A DNA stretch of 64,000 nucleotides from Mycobacterium sp. (GTDB lineage Bacteria > Actinomycetota > Actinomycetes > Mycobacteriales > Mycobacteriaceae), in the NCBI GenBank assembly GCA_003987775.1, contig RXJD01000071.1, positions 823 to 64,822 on the forward strand, in the 5' to 3' direction. The position numbers were made by a program, and so were the translations under genes. Positions 1 to 11,100 of the stretch are shown here, one piece after another. Every line of letters starts with the position of its first letter. The stretch's first letter is position 1. The notes beneath the pieces were generated by a model that had not been told where the DNA came from, ran no database searches, and saw only the letters and a program-made list of their open reading frames with translations.

Positions 1-3000
1 CACCCCCGGTACCGCCGGTGCCGCCCTGCCCGCCGACACCGCCTGCAGATCCGGCCCCGCTGGCCGAGCCCACCGCGCCGACGCCGCCGGCGCCACCCTG
101 GCCGCCGTCGCCGCCGGCACCCGAGGTGTTACCGGCGGTGGTCGTGGCTCCACCCACGCCACCGTTACCGCCCAGGCCACCGGCCCCGGCCGCCCCCGCG
201 ATACCGCCGGAGCCGCCGGTTCCCGCCACACCGCCCACGCCGCCGCCACCGCCGGCGCCGCCGGTTCCGCCGGAGCCCGCATTGTTGGTGCCGCCGTCAG
301 CTGAACCGGCACCACCGGTACCACCCTGACCGCCGGTACCCCCGACGCCGCCCTTGCCGTTGGTAGCCCCGGCCACCGCGGCACCACCGGAACCGCCGGC
401 GCCGCCCTGCCCACCGACACCACCCGTCGAGCCCGGAGCACCGCTCGCGCCCACGGCTCCGGCGCCACCGGCACCGCCCTGCCCACCGACACCGGCGGTG
501 TGTCCGACGGTCGCCGTGGCCCCGCCGACGCCACCGACGCCGCCCTTGCCGCCGGCCCCCGCCGCGCCCACGGTGCCACCGGAGCCGCCGCTGCCGACCG
601 CACCACCGGCACCGCCGACACCGCCGGTTCCACCGGTTCCGCCCGCGCCGGCGTTGTCGCTGCCGTCATCGGCAAACCCGGCACCGCCGGAACCACCCTG
701 GCCGCCGGCTCCTGCGGCGCCGCCGCTGCCGTTCGTGGCACCCTCCACCGCACCGCCGCCGGCACCACCGGTGCCGCCCTGCCCACCGACTCCGCCGGTA
801 GACCCGACGCCGCCGGCCGTACCCGTCGCCCCCGTCGCGCCCTGACCGCCGGCCCCGCCGGCGCCACCGGCACCAGCGGTGTGCCCCGTGGTGGTTGTCG
901 CACCACCCACGCCGCCTCCGCCGCCCTTGCCTCCTGCGCCCGCGGTGCCGGCGCCGCCCCCGGCACCGCCGCTCCCCGCTGCACCGCCCACGCCGCCGGC
1001 ACCACCGGTCCCGCCGGTTGCGCCCGCGCCCGCATTGTTGCTGCCGTCATCGGCGAATCCCGCACCGCCGACACCGCCCTGACCACCGGCACCCCCGGCG
1101 CCGCCGACGCCGTTCGTGGCGCCTCCCACCGCACCACCACCGGTGCCGCCTGCCCCGCCCTGCCCCCCGACTCCGCCGGCGGCCGCCGCGCCTCCGACGA
1201 CGCCGGCGGCCCCGGTCCCGCCGTTGCCGCCCTGGCCCCCGGCACCGCCGGCACCGCCCGCCTTGCCCGCGGTGGCCGTCGCGCCGCCCCCTCCGCCATT
1301 ACCACCGGCACCGCCGGCGCCGCCGACGCCCGCGGTGCTTGCGGTGCCGCCGCTGCCCATCGCGCCGCCGACACCACCCACACCGCCGTTACCACCGGCA
1401 CCGCCGGCGGTCGGGGCGTTGACCCCGTCATCAGCAAACCCGGCGCCGCCCTGACCGCCGGCACCGCCGGTACCGCCCACGCCCCCGGCGCCGACCGTGC
1501 CACCGGCACCCGAGTTTCCGCCGGCCCCGCCCTGACCACCGGCCGCGCCGTTGCCGCCGGTGCCGCCGTTCAGGCCTGCGGTCGTGCTGTTCTGCCCCTG
1601 CAGGCCGGCGCCGCCGGTACCACCGGCACCACCCTTGCCGCCCGTGCCATAACCGCCGTCCACGCCCGCCGCGCCGCCAGTACCGGCCTTGCCGCCGGCA
1701 CCCGCGGCACCGCCTGCGCCGCCGGTGCCGCCCGCCGTGGCCGCGTTCACTCCGTTGTCAGCAAACCCGGTGCCGCCCTGGCCACCCGCACCGCCGGTGC
1801 CGCCGACTCCCCCGGCGCCGGCCGTGCCGCCGGTACCCGAACCACCACCGGCGCCCCCGTGACCGCCGGCACCACCATTGCCGCCGGTGCCGCCGTTGAC
1901 GCCGGCCGTCGTGCTCGTCTGACCCTGCAGGCCGGCGCCGCCGGTCCCGCCACCACCACCCTTGCCGCCTGTCCCGTAGGTGCCGTCGACACCCGCCGCG
2001 CCACCACTACCGGCCTTCCCGCCGGCGCCCGCGGCACCACCCTGGCCGCCGTCCCCACCGGCCGTCGCGCCGTTGGTGCCGTCGTCAGCAAACCCGGTAC
2101 CGCCCTGGCCACCCGCGCCGCCGGTGCCGCCCACACCTCCGCCGCCGGCCGTGCCGCCGGCACCCGAACCACCACCGGCGCCCCCGTGACCACCGGCACC
2201 ACCATTGCCGCCGGTGCCACCGCTGAGGCCCGCGGTCGTGCTGGTCTGCCCCAACAGACCGGCACCCCCGGTACCACCGGCGCCACCCTTACCGCCCGTG
2301 CCGTAACCGCCGTCCATACCCGCCGCGCCACCACTACCGGCCTTCCCGCCGGCACCCGCGGCACCACCAGTACCCCCGTCACCACCGGCGGTCGCGGCGT
2401 TGGTCCCGTCATCAGCAAACCCGGTACCGCCCTGGCCACCGGCCCCACCGGTACCGCCCACACCTCCGGCGCCGGCCGTGCCACCGGTACCCGAACCACC
2501 ACCGGCGCCCCCGTGACCACCGGCGCCACCGTTCCCGCCGGTACCACCGTCGAGACCCGGCGTCGTACTGGTCTGCCCCAGCAGACCGGCACCGCCGGTA
2601 CCACCGGCGCCACCCTGACCGCCCGTGCCGTAACCGCCGTCCACACCCGCCGCGCCACCAGTACCGGCCTTCCCGCCGGCACCCGCGGCACCACCTGTAC
2701 CCCCGTCACCACCGGCGGTCGCGGCGTTGGTCCCGTCGTCAGCAAACCCGGTACCGCCCTGGCCACCGGCCCCACCGGTACCGCCGACACCCCCGGCGCC
2801 GGCCGTTCCACTGGCAGCGGAATTGCCGCCCGCACCGCCCTGACCACCGGCTGCCCCGTTGCCGCCGGTGCCGCCATCGAGGCCCGCCGTGGTACTGGTC
2901 TGACCCTGCAGGCCGGCGCCGCCGGTGCCACCGGCACCACCCCTGCCACCCGTGCCGTAACCGCCGGCGAGACCACCGCCACCGCTACCCGCCCCGCCGC

Positions 3001-4495
3001 CGGCACCCGCGGCACCACCAGTGCCGCCGGTGCCGCCGACAGTGGCGGCGTTCAAACCGTCATCAGCAAACCCGGTGCCGCCCTGGCCACCGGCCCCACC
3101 GGTACCGCCGACACCGCCACCGCCACTGGCGCCGCCGGCGATGGCGGCGCCGCCGACACCACCCTGGCCACCCGCGCCACCGTCTCCACCCAGACCACCG
3201 TTGAGGCCTGCCGTCGTACTCGTCAGCCCCAGCGCGCCGGCGCCGCCGGTGCCGCCCTGGCCACCCTGTCCGCTCGCGCCACTCGCCCCACCGGCGCCGA
3301 ACAACCCGCCGGCTCCGCCGGCACCCGCAATGCCTCCGGTTCCGCCGGTGCCACCGGTTCCGCCGGTACCCGCGTTGCCCACACCGACACCGCCGGTGCC
3401 GCCCTGGCCGCCTTGGCCTCCGGCGCCGCCGGCGCCTCCGGTTCCCCCGATCAGCGACTGAACCGCGCCCCCGAGCCCACCGGCTCCGCCAGTGCCACCG
3501 TGACCTCCGATTGCGCCGCCCGGACCCGTTGCGCCGATGCCACCCGCGCCGCCGGCTCCGCCGTCACCCGCGGAGCCACCGATCAGCGCGGCAACCGCTC
3601 CACCCGAACCGCCGGACCCGCCGTCGAAACCGCCGGCCGCGCCGGCACCGCCGGCACCGCCCGCCCCACCGCTGCCGTAGATCACCCCGCTGTTTCCGCC
3701 GGCACCGCCCGCACCACCGGCGCCGGTGACGCCGGCGCCACCGGCGCCGCCGGCACCGCCGTTGCCGAAGAATCCTGCGGACCCACCGACACCCCCGGCA
3801 GCGCCGCCACCACCAACGCCCCCGGTGCCCCCTGCGCCGTAGAAGAACGAACCCGCACCACCCCGGCCCCCGACCGCGCCGGCGCCCCCGATGCCGCCGG
3901 TCCCACCGGTGCCGAACAGGAAGGCGGCCGAGCCCCCGTCACCGCCTGCCGCTCCGGTACCACCGGCGCCGCCGGCGCCCCCACTGCCGAAGAAGATTCC
4001 AGCCGCGCCGCCGGTACCTCCGGCCTGGCCGGGGGCTCCGGAACCGCCGTTGCCTCCGTTGCCGAACAAGATTCCACCGGCTCCGCCGGCTTGCCCGGTA
4101 CCGGCTGCCCCGTTGGTGCCGTCGCCGATCAGCGGGCGGTTCAACAGGAACCTGGTCGGGGCGTTGATCACCAGCAGAATGTCGTCGAACACCGTTTGCA
4201 GTGGGTTGACACTGGCCGCCTCGGCCGCCCAGTAGGCGTTGCCCGCACCGGTCAGGGCCTGCACGAATTCGTTGTGGAATGCCGACACCTGCGAGCTGAC
4301 CAGCTCATAGTCTTGGGCGAAACCGCCGAACAGCCGCGCTATCGACTCCGACACCTCGTCGGCCGCAGCGGGCAACACCTGGGTGGTTGCGGCGGCTGCC
4401 GCCGCGTTGGCCTGGCTGATCGTCGCGCCGAGCCCGGCCAGGTCCGCGGACGCCGCCGCAAAGGCCTCAGGCACAGCGATGAAGTAGAAGGACAT
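1..4495 (-). CDS. PE_PGRS family protein (3' end beyond window)
   Basis: The protein opens with a PE domain of about 100 residues (start [23 protein letters not shown] at 4495). A linker with [10 protein letters not shown] and about 1,350 residues of Gly-Gly-Ala/Asn PGRS repeat follow. The frame stays open to the left edge, so at least 1498 codons are present and the C-terminus is not seen. PE domains normally direct export by ESX-5 to the cell surface; the function of this member is unknown. From about 1431 to 3063 the PGRS part has a higher-order period of 327 bp (109 residues), each unit carrying a DDG-x-NAA motif and an STTAGL-type segment. A looser period of about 372-381 bp occurs from 297 to 1431. 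The long open frames on the opposite strand are by-products of the GGC/GCC-rich repeat. Confidence 0.9.
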   Translation of the reverse strand, partial: MSFYFIAVPEAFAAASADLAGLGATISQANAAAAAATTQVLPAAADEVSESIARLFGGFAQDYELVSSQVSAFHNEFVQALTGAGNAYWAAEAASVNPLQTVFDDILLVINAPTRFLLNRPLIGDGTNGAAGTGQAGGAGGILFGNGGNGGSGAPGQAGGTGGAAGIFFGSGGAGGAGGTGAAGGDGGSAAFLFGTGGTGGIGGAGAVGGRGGAGSFFYGAGGTGGVGGGGAAGGVGGSAGFFGNGGAGGAGGAGVTGAGGAGGAGGNSGVIYGSGGAGGAGGAGAAGGFDGGSGGSGGAVAALIGGSAGDGGAGGAGGIGATGPGGAIGGHGGTGGAGGLGGAVQSLIGGTGGAGGAGGQGGQGGTGGVGVGNAGTGGTGGTGGTGGIAGAGGAGGLFGAGGASGASGQGGQGGTGGAGALGLTSTTAGLNGGLGGDGGAGGQGGVGGAAIAGGASGGGGVGGTGGAGGQGGTGFADDGLNAATVGGTGGTGGAAGAGGGAGSGGGGLAGGYGTGGRGGAGGTGGAGLQGQTSTTAGLDGGTGGNGAAGGQGGAGGNSAASGTAGAGGVGGTGGAGGQGGTGFADDGTNAATAGGDGGTGGAAGAGGKAGTGGAAGVDGGYGTGGQGGAGGTGGAGLLGQTSTTPGLDGGTGGNGGAGGHGGAGGGSGTGGTAGAGGVGGTGGAGGQGGTGFADDGTNAATAGGDGGTGGAAGAGGKAGSGGAAGMDGGYGTGGKGGAGGTGGAGLLGQTSTTAGLSGGTGGNGGAGGHGGAGGGSGAGGTAGGGGVGGTGGAGGQGGTGFADDGTNGATAGGDGGQGGAAGAGGKAGSGGAAGVDGTYGTGGKGGGGGTGGAGLQGQTSTTAGVNGGTGGNGGAGGHGGAGGGSGTGGTAGAGGVGGTGGAGGQGGTGFADNGVNAATAGGTGGAGGAAGAGGKAGTGGAAGVDGGYGTGGKGGAGGTGGAGLQGQNSTTAGLNGGTGGNGAAGGQGGAGGNSGAGGTVGAGGVGGTGGAGGQGGAGFADDGVNAPTAGGAGGNGGVGGVGGAMGSGGTASTAGVGGAGGAGGNGGGGGATATAGKAGGAGGAGGQGGNGGTGAAGVVGGAAAAGGVGGQGGAGGTGGGAVGGATNGVGGAGGAGGQGGVGGAGFADDGSNNAGAGATGGTGGAGGVGGAAGSGGAGGGAGTAGAGGKGGGGGVGGATTTTGHTAGAGGAGGAGGQGATGATGTAGGVGSTGGVGGQGGTGGAGGGAVEGATNGSGGAAGAGGQGGSGGAGFADDGSDNAGAGGTGGTGGVGGAGGAVGSGGSGGTVGAAGAGGKGGVGGVGGATATVGHTAGVGGQGGAGGAGAVGASGAPGSTGGVGGQGGAGGSGGAAVAGATNGKGGVGGTGGQGGTGGAGSADGGTNNAGSGGTGGAGGGGGVGGVAGTGGSGGIAGAAGAGGLGGNGGVGGATTTAGNTSGAGGDGGQGGAGGVGAVGSASGAGSAGGVGGQGGTGGTGG
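297..3073. repeat. Higher-order tandem repeats inside the PE_PGRS gene
   Basis: A conserved marker (tcagcaaacccgg and close variants) recurs at 1431, 1758, 2085, 2412, 2739 and 3063. Four spacings are exactly 327 bp and the last is 324 bp. Earlier variants at 297, 669 and 1050 are spaced 372, 381 and 381 bp. All periods are multiples of three, so the reading frame is kept. Recent expansion by unequal crossing-over or slippage is the likely origin. Confidence 0.85.
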
Positions 4496-4622
4496 CCGGG
4501 CTCCCCTGGCGTTCGACGGCACCAACAGCTCACGATCGTTGCAGAACTCTACGCGTGTCTGATACGGGGCTTAGCCGGAACACGAAACACTATGAAAACG
4601 CCAAGATTTCGCTGCGGCAGAC

Positions 4623-5759
4623 CTATCGAACCCGGGTGAACCGGTGTAGCAGCCAGGCGAACGGGATGGTCACTACGACAGTGGCGACGAACAGGTTGAG
4701 CATGGGGCCGGTGTACACGTGCGCCCGGACGATGTACACCATCGCGAATTCCATTGTCATGAAGTGGATCAGGAAGATTTCGTAGGAGATCTCACCGAGC
4801 CACACCATCGGCCGGCTGGCCAGCACACGCGAGTACCAGCCGTGGTCACCCAGGGCCAGCGGCGCCACTGCCAGCGTGGCGATCACCGCGTAGAACCCCG
4901 TCTTCCACAGCGCTTCGGGCAGCGAAGCCGGCGACGTGGTGGGCGCGCCCGCAATCGGAGTGGAGACGATGAAGTAGCAGATCACCGCCAGCGGGATAGC
5001 TACGAACGCATAGCAGCGAGCCTCCATCTGCTGCAGCACGGTCAGCATCATGCCGCCCAAAAACCAGGCCAGATAAGTGGGTAGCCACAACCGTGCGCCG
5101 TCGGGGAAGAACCGGTCGATGTGCACCAGTACCAGCCAGCCCGGGCTGACCAGGGTCAGCGCCGCGAGCGCGGCGAGCACCAACTTCGGCTGCCACCGTC
5201 GCCGGCTGAGCAGCACCAGCAGCACGTAGGCGAGCAGCGGCAGCGTCACGTAGAAGGCCGCCTCGACCGCCAAGCTCCACATCTGGGTCAGGCCCTGGTG
5301 CAGGTACTTTCCGAGGTATCCGTCGGTATAAATCTGTGTCAGGGTGAGATTTCGGATCAGACCCAGCCACGTGTGCCCGGGATTGGGCCCCGCCTCGCGG
5401 TAGTGGTAGAGCACATACGCGATCAGCACGGTGACGACGTAGGCGGGCATGATGCGGCGTATCCGGTTACGCGCGTAGCGCCTCAGCGATGGCCACGGGC
5501 TGCCTGTCGCTGCGGATTTGACCCACGGGCGAAACAGCAGATATCCGGACAGCACGAAGAAGATCGGCACGCCGATCTCCAAACGGGCGCCGACCAGCCC
5601 CCAATATCCGTGCGTGTATTTCCCGGTGGTGTAAGCCGCGTGGGTGCCGACCACCAGCAGTGCGGCGACAGCACGAACGCCGGTCAGCGAGGCAACCCGG
5701 TCGACGCCCGCGGTCTGCTCGAGGCCGCCTTGGGCGTCCTCGGCCTCCGACACCGTCAT
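4623..5759 (-). CDS. Acyltransferase 3 family membrane protein (Rv1254-like)
   Basis: This 378-residue integral membrane protein belongs to the OafA/YrhL (acyltransferase 3) family, which transfers acyl groups to cell-surface glycans or lipids. The N-terminal signature is visible: a first hydrophobic segment with GTHAAY (His is the usual family catalytic candidate) followed by FFVLSGYLLFRPW. About ten hydrophobic segments follow, and the C-terminal ones include EISYEIFLIHF, typical of the family. The ATG at 5757-5759 overlaps the stop codon of deaD (ATGA), so the two are probably translationally coupled. The same pair order is remembered for Rv1253-Rv1254. The substrate cannot be told from sequence. 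Confidence 0.88.
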   Translation of the reverse strand: MTVSEAEDAQGGLEQTAGVDRVASLTGVRAVAALLVVGTHAAYTTGKYTHGYWGLVGARLEIGVPIFFVLSGYLLFRPWVKSAATGSPWPSLRRYARNRIRRIMPAYVVTVLIAYVLYHYREAGPNPGHTWLGLIRNLTLTQIYTDGYLGKYLHQGLTQMWSLAVEAAFYVTLPLLAYVLLVLLSRRRWQPKLVLAALAALTLVSPGWLVLVHIDRFFPDGARLWLPTYLAWFLGGMMLTVLQQMEARCYAFVAIPLAVICYFIVSTPIAGAPTTSPASLPEALWKTGFYAVIATLAVAPLALGDHGWYSRVLASRPMVWLGEISYEIFLIHFMTMEFAMVYIVRAHVYTGPMLNLFVATVVVTIPFAWLLHRFTRVR

Positions 5760-7471
5760 ACGTCGCGCTTCCGGCTCGGCTTTCCTTTGCCGGCGGATTG
5801 CCGCGGGGTCCGGGCTTTATCGGAGCGCCGGTCCGGTCGCAGGTTGATCAGCACGCCCGAGATCCGGGTCTGTTCAAGCTTTTTCAGCGTGGCCCGGGGC
5901 AGCTTCGCCGGAAGTTCGACCATCGAGAAGTCCGGCCCGATGGCGATATGACCGAAATCGCTGCGGTGCAGTCCACCCTCGTTGGCGATGGCGCCGACGA
6001 TCGCGCCCGGGCCGATTCGGTGCCGCTTGCCCACGTCGATGCGGTAGGTCGTGAAAGGCTTTGTCTGCCGTGGCCTTTCGGGCCGATCCTGCCGGTTGCG
6101 TTGCTCCCGGCGCTCCGGCGGGGGTTCCGGCGCCATCAGGAACTCCTCACCGTCGCGCGACTGCAACGCCAGCGCCGCCGCGATGTCGGCCATCGGGACG
6201 TCGTGTTCGCGTTCGTAGTCCTCCACCAGCCGGCGGAACAGTTCGATGCCGGGGCTGCCCAGCGCATCGGTGATCGAGTCGGCGAACTTGGCGACCCGCT
6301 GGGCGTTGACGTCCTCGACGGAAGGCAGCTCGGCCTCGGTCAGCGTCTGGCGCGTGGCCTTTTCGATCGCTTTGAGCAGGTGCCGCTCGCGCGGTGAGAC
6401 GAACAGCAGCGCGGTGCCCGACCGTCCGGCCCGTCCGGTGCGGCCGATGCGGTGCACATAGGACTCGGTGTCGTGCGGGATGTCGTAGTTGAGCACGTGC
6501 GAGATGCGCTCCACGTCCAGCCCGCGGGCGGCGACGTCGGTGGCCACCAGGATGTCGATCCCTTTCAGGCCGCCTTCTTTGAGGGCCGCGATCGTTCTCT
6601 CGCGCTGGCCCTGCGGGATGTCGCCGTTGATGGCCGCGGCGGAAAAGCCACGCGCGCGCAGCCTTTCGGCCACCTCCTCGGTGGCCTGTTTGGTGCGCAC
6701 GAAGACGATCATCGCCTCGAACGGCTCGACCTCGAGCACCCGCGTCAGCGCGTCCATCTTGCGCGGGCCCGCCACCTGGATGTAGCGCTGCGAAATGTTC
6801 TCGGCGGTCGCCGTTTTCGCTTTGGCGGTGACTTCCAGCGGGTCGTGCAGATACTTGGCGGTGAGCTTGCGGATGGCCGGCGGCATGGTCGCCGAGAAGA
6901 GAGCAACCTGCTTGTATTCCGGTGTTTCGGACAGGATGCGGTCGACTTCTTCGGCGAAGCCCATGGTGAGCATCTCGTCGGCCTCGTCGAGCACCAGGTA
7001 ATCCACGCGCGACAGATCCAGCGTCCCGCGTTCCAGGTGGTCGATGACGCGCCCCGGGGTGCCGACCACAACCTGGGCGCCGCGCTTGAGCCCGGCCAGC
7101 TGCACCGCGTACGACGACCCGCCGTAGATCGGCAGCACGGTGAGGTGCCGCTGCGCGCCGTATCGGCTGAACGCCTCGGCCACCTGCAGGGCCAGCTCCC
7201 GGGTCGGCGCGAGCACCAACGCCTGGGTCGCCTTGCTGGTGGTGTCGATCTTGGACAGGATCGGCAGCGCGAACGCCGCCGTCTTGCCGGTGCCGGTCTG
7301 CGCCAGGCCCACCACGTCGGACCCGGCCATCAGCGCGGGAATCGTCGCCGCCTGGATACCCGTCGGGGATTCGTAGCCCACGGCAGCGATCGCACGCACC
7401 ACATCGGGGTGAATCTGCAGGTCGGCGAACGTCGTCACGGGCGTTTCGGGGGAGTTTTCCGGGTTTTCCAT
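5756..7471 (-). CDS. deaD: DEAD-box ATP-dependent RNA helicase
   Basis: This 571-residue cytoplasmic RNA helicase has all the core motifs: the Q motif (about 14-40), Walker A AQTGTGKT (57-64), PTREL (89-93), DEAD (162-165), SAT (193-195) and HRIGRTGRAG. A DbpA-type RNA-binding fold follows near the C-terminus (FTTYRIDVGKRHRIGPGAIVG onward) and then a basic tail. The family unwinds rRNA during ribosome assembly and in the cold. The ATG at 7471 was chosen because conserved sequence begins directly after it (MENPENSPETPVTTFADL); the open frame extends upstream without homology. lprE diverges from a short shared promoter region. The stop overlaps the start of the acyltransferase gene. Confidence 0.95.
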   Translation of the reverse strand: MENPENSPETPVTTFADLQIHPDVVRAIAAVGYESPTGIQAATIPALMAGSDVVGLAQTGTGKTAAFALPILSKIDTTSKATQALVLAPTRELALQVAEAFSRYGAQRHLTVLPIYGGSSYAVQLAGLKRGAQVVVGTPGRVIDHLERGTLDLSRVDYLVLDEADEMLTMGFAEEVDRILSETPEYKQVALFSATMPPAIRKLTAKYLHDPLEVTAKAKTATAENISQRYIQVAGPRKMDALTRVLEVEPFEAMIVFVRTKQATEEVAERLRARGFSAAAINGDIPQGQRERTIAALKEGGLKGIDILVATDVAARGLDVERISHVLNYDIPHDTESYVHRIGRTGRAGRSGTALLFVSPRERHLLKAIEKATRQTLTEAELPSVEDVNAQRVAKFADSITDALGSPGIELFRRLVEDYEREHDVPMADIAAALALQSRDGEEFLMAPEPPPERREQRNRQDRPERPRQTKPFTTYRIDVGKRHRIGPGAIVGAIANEGGLHRSDFGHIAIGPDFSMVELPAKLPRATLKKLEQTRISGVLINLRPDRRSDKARTPRQSAGKGKPSRKRDV

Positions 7472-7543
7472 CAGGAGATGAAGTCTAGAGCGTGCGGTCC
7501 GGGCGGCCATGCCTGCCGCACCCGTGAGCCGGGTGACGGTACG

Positions 7544-8137
7544 GTGCCCGGTGTGTGGACCCTCCCCTTCCGTGCCGGGCCGCTGACGGTCGTGGCCGCC
7601 GTTGCGGCGGTGACGCTGACCGCGTGCGGCTCCGGGGACTCGACGGTCGCCAAAACGCCGCAGGCCACCAAACCCACCTCGGCCGCGATGACGGCAGGGC
7701 CCGCCGGCCCGCCGCCCGGCACGGCAGCCCCACCCAGTACCAGTGAGGCGCCGGCGGATCCGTGCGCGGTCAATCTCAGCTCGCCCACGATCGCCAAAGT
7801 CGTCTCGGAGCTGCCCCGCGACCCGCGCAGTCAACAGCCCTGGAATCCAGAACCGCTGGGCGGCAACTACAACGAGTGCGCGCAGCTGTCCGCGGTGATC
7901 ATCAAAGCCAACACCAACGGCGACAGTCCGACCACCCGGGCGGTGCTGTTCCACCTCGGCAAGTTCATCCCGCAAGGCGTGCCGGACACCTACGGATTCA
8001 ACGGCGTTGACGCGGCGCAGAGCACCGGTGACACCGTCGCGTTGACCTACGCCAGCGCGGTCGGTCTGCCGGCCACGGTGAAGTTCCGCTGGAATGGCAG
8101 CGGAGTGGAGATCATCGGCAACTCGTCGGGTCGCTGA
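7544..8137 (+). CDS. lprE: Lipoprotein LprE
   Basis: This is a secreted lipoprotein of 197 residues. An N-terminal hydrophobic segment (about 14-25) ends in a lipobox LTAC with the acylated Cys at residue 28, followed by GSGDSTVAKTP, which I recognise from mycobacterial LprE. A Pro/Ala/Thr-rich spacer leads to the LppP/LprE-type domain with PWNPEPLGGNYNECAQLSAV. GTG at 7544 gives MPGVW; a second in-frame GTG lies at 7553. In M. tuberculosis LprE is linked to virulence and host interaction; the molecular function is unknown. It is divergent from deaD and its stop lies 10 bp from the convergent PE_PGRS gene. Confidence 0.88.
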   Translation: MPGVWTLPFRAGPLTVVAAVAAVTLTACGSGDSTVAKTPQATKPTSAAMTAGPAGPPPGTAAPPSTSEAPADPCAVNLSSPTIAKVVSELPRDPRSQQPWNPEPLGGNYNECAQLSAVIIKANTNGDSPTTRAVLFHLGKFIPQGVPDTYGFNGVDAAQSTGDTVALTYASAVGLPATVKFRWNGSGVEIIGNSSGR

Positions 8138-8147
8138 GCATCAGGAC

Positions 8148-11100
8148 CTACGGGATGTTGGGGGCGTCGGAGCCAGGTGTCCCGATGGAGCCGTCGGCGC
8201 CGCCGGTCCCTCCGGGCCCGCCCGCGTCGGCGACATAGACGCCGCCGGGAGTGTTCGTCGGGGTGGACTCGCCGCCGAGTCCGCCGATGCCCCCGGTGCC
8301 GGGGTGCAGGGCGTCGACATAGGTGCCACCGTTGCCGCCGGCACCGCCGTCGCCTCCCTGGGCGGTGGTGTCGGTAGAGGTGCCGCCGCTGTCGGCGTAG
8401 ACCTTGCCCCAACCGCCGTGGCCACCGTCGCCTCCCCTGGCCAAGCCATTGTTGAGGCCACCGTCACCGCCGTCACCGCCGATCGCGGTGCCATTGACAA
8501 CCTGACCGGTGGGGTCAGCGGCATCGACATTGACCGACGTCCATCCGTCACCACCGTCGCCGCCGTTTCCGCCATATCCGATGCCACCGTCACCGGCAGT
8601 CGCAGTACCGCTGACGATCGTGTTGTCCACACCGGTCACCTGGCCCCCGCCGCCGCGGCCGCCGGTTGCACCGGCGGTGGTAGCCGCGCCACCGTCGCCG
8701 CCGAAGGCGGTGCCGTCAGCCACTCCGCTACCGGTGGACAGCACCACCGCGTAGTTGCCGTTGCCGCCGTGGCCGCCGCCGCTGGCGTTACCACCATCGC
8801 CGCCATATGCGGACCCGGTTGCGTGACCACCGGATTGGCCGGTGTACCCGGCCTGGATCTCACCCGAGCTGCCGTTGCCGCCGATGCTGCCGGCGCCGGT
8901 GCCAGTACCCCCGGCGCCGCCCTTGCCGAGGCCGTCGGCGTAACCGTCGATGTAGGCGTTGGTATCGCCGATGCCGCCGTTGCCACCGACGCCGCCGTTG
9001 AGACCGTCACCGCCCGCGCCGCCGGTACCTATGCCGCTGGCGTGGCCGTTGGCACCCCACGCGTAGATGGCACCCTCCCCACCGGCACCGCCGGTGCCGC
9101 CGACAGTCGCATTGCCGCCGTCTCCGCCGTGGCCTGTGCCGCTGGCGCTGCTCCCCGGCGCGATGGCCTGTACGTCGCCGTATCCGCCAATACCCCCGGT
9201 GCCACCGGTGTCGCCGGCGCCGCCGTCGCCGCCGATCGCATGGCCGCCGGCCACGACACCGCCCTGTTCGGCCACGACGTCTGCGTCACCGCCACCGCCT
9301 CCGGTGCCGCCGCCGGTGCCGAGCCCGGCGTTGCCGCCCACAGCCGTGCTACCGGCGACGCTGCTGCCGACGCCGTCGGCGGTGATGCTGGCGTTACCAC
9401 CCATCGCGGTCGTGCTGTTCTGCCCACCGGTGGCCCCGCTTGCCGAGATGGTGCCCCCGTTGGTGGCACTCACCGTCGCCGCCGTCCCGATCTGCCCGCC
9501 CACCGCGTCACCGCCGGCAGCAGTGCTGTCGAGGACCGTGCCATTGACCGCCAGCACCTGCCCCGTCCCACCGGAAACAGCGGACGTGGAATCACCACCG
9601 GTAGCGGTACTGCCGGTGATCACCCCACCGCTACCGGCATCACCGAACGTCCCGGAGAACACATAACCCTGACCGCCCAAAGCACCCACACCGCTGCTCG
9701 AGTCACCACCGACGCCCCCAGTGGCGACACTGTCGGTGGCGATGCTGCCCGTCGCATTGGCCACGATCCTGCCCTGGCCCCCCGACCCACCGGTGCCACC
9801 GGAAGTCCCCGCACCACCATTGCCGCCGGTCGCCGTCCCGCTGGCCTGACTGTTCTGACCGAACGCCTGCACATTGCCGATCGTGCCGTTACCACCGTGA
9901 CTGCCCACACCGGTACCAGTGCCACCATCGCCACTTTGACCCGTACCGCCGGCATAAGCACCGGCATTGAAGGCACCTACCTGACCGCTGCTGCCGTTGC
10001 CACCGACACCACCGAGCACACCGGCACCACCGTCCCCGCCTAAGCCACTGCCGTCGGCCACCGCACCGATACCACCGGCGACCACACTTCCGATACCGCC
10101 GTTACCGCCATGACCACCACCGCTCGCATCACCACCGGCACCGCCGGTGCCAAACCCGCTGGCCGCCCCACCATCACCGCCAATACCCGGCCGCACAAAG
10201 CCACCCTGGATATTGCCGCTACCACCGTTGCCACCCACACTGCCCACACCATCGGCATCGCCACCCTGGCCACCCAGGCCCTGACCCGACGCGCTGCCAC
10301 CAGCACCACCCTGCAAACCAGCACTGACCTCCGAAGCACCACCATGACCACCCACACCACCATTGACCCCGCCACCACCGGCACCACCAGTCGCGGTCGC
10401 ATCCAACACCGACCCACCCAGGTCGGCCACCACATTGGCGTCACCACCCGCACCACCGGTGCCGCCGCTGACACCGCCAGCGCCGCCGGCACCACCGTGA
10501 GCACCGCTGTTGGCAGACACGATGCTGCCCGCGCCGTCTGCCGATACCGTGCCCGCACCGCCGGTACCACCGACTCCGCCCGCAGCGGCGGTGGTACCAG
10601 CACCACCGACCCCACCTTGACCGCCATGTGCCGTGCCGAGGACGCTGCCGCCGTTGGTTTGCTGGACGAGGGCGCCGCCGCCTCCGCCGCCACCACCGCC
10701 GCCGTAGCCGGCCTGCGTGACAGTGCTCGCGGCTCCTGTCCCACCGGTCCCACCGGCACCCTCGGTCGCACCGACCCCGAGGGCGAAGCCGTCGCCGCCT
10801 GCGCCGCCTTTGCCTCCGGCGCCGAACGCGCCGCCGTCGGTTCCGATACCACCCATTCCTCCGGTGCCGCCCGCGCCACCAGCCTGCGCGACGCCGCCGA
10901 CGACACCGTTCCCGGCGCCGCCCCTGCCACCGACACCACCCGTGCCGCCGGCACCGCCGCCGGTGCCATTGATGCCGTGACCACCCGTCCCGCCGGTGCC
11001 ACCAATACCACCAGCGGTGCCGCTGCCGGGTAAGGCCGCGAGCTGACCAGCACCCCCAGCCCCGCCCGTGCCGCCGGTACCGCCCATACCCGTACCGCCG

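Noticed and set aside
1747-3018. 423-codon minus-strand frame within the first PE_PGRS
   Set aside because: Out of frame with the PE domain and made of Val/Pro/Arg low-complexity sequence produced by the same repeats.
1-4400. Short direct repeats suggestive of a CRISPR array
   Set aside because: Repeats are in frame, contiguous and encode Gly-Gly-Ala; there are no unique spacers and no cas genes.
500-4639. 1379-codon open frame on the plus strand
   Set aside because: It is opposite a PE_PGRS gene; GGC/GCC/ACC-rich repeat DNA lacks stops in several frames. The translated product is Thr/Ala/Arg-rich without a domain, while the minus strand has a PE start and coherent PGRS.
8094-10043. 649-codon plus-strand frame opposite the second PE_PGRS
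   Set aside because: Shadow of the repeat-rich coding strand and overlaps the end of lprE.
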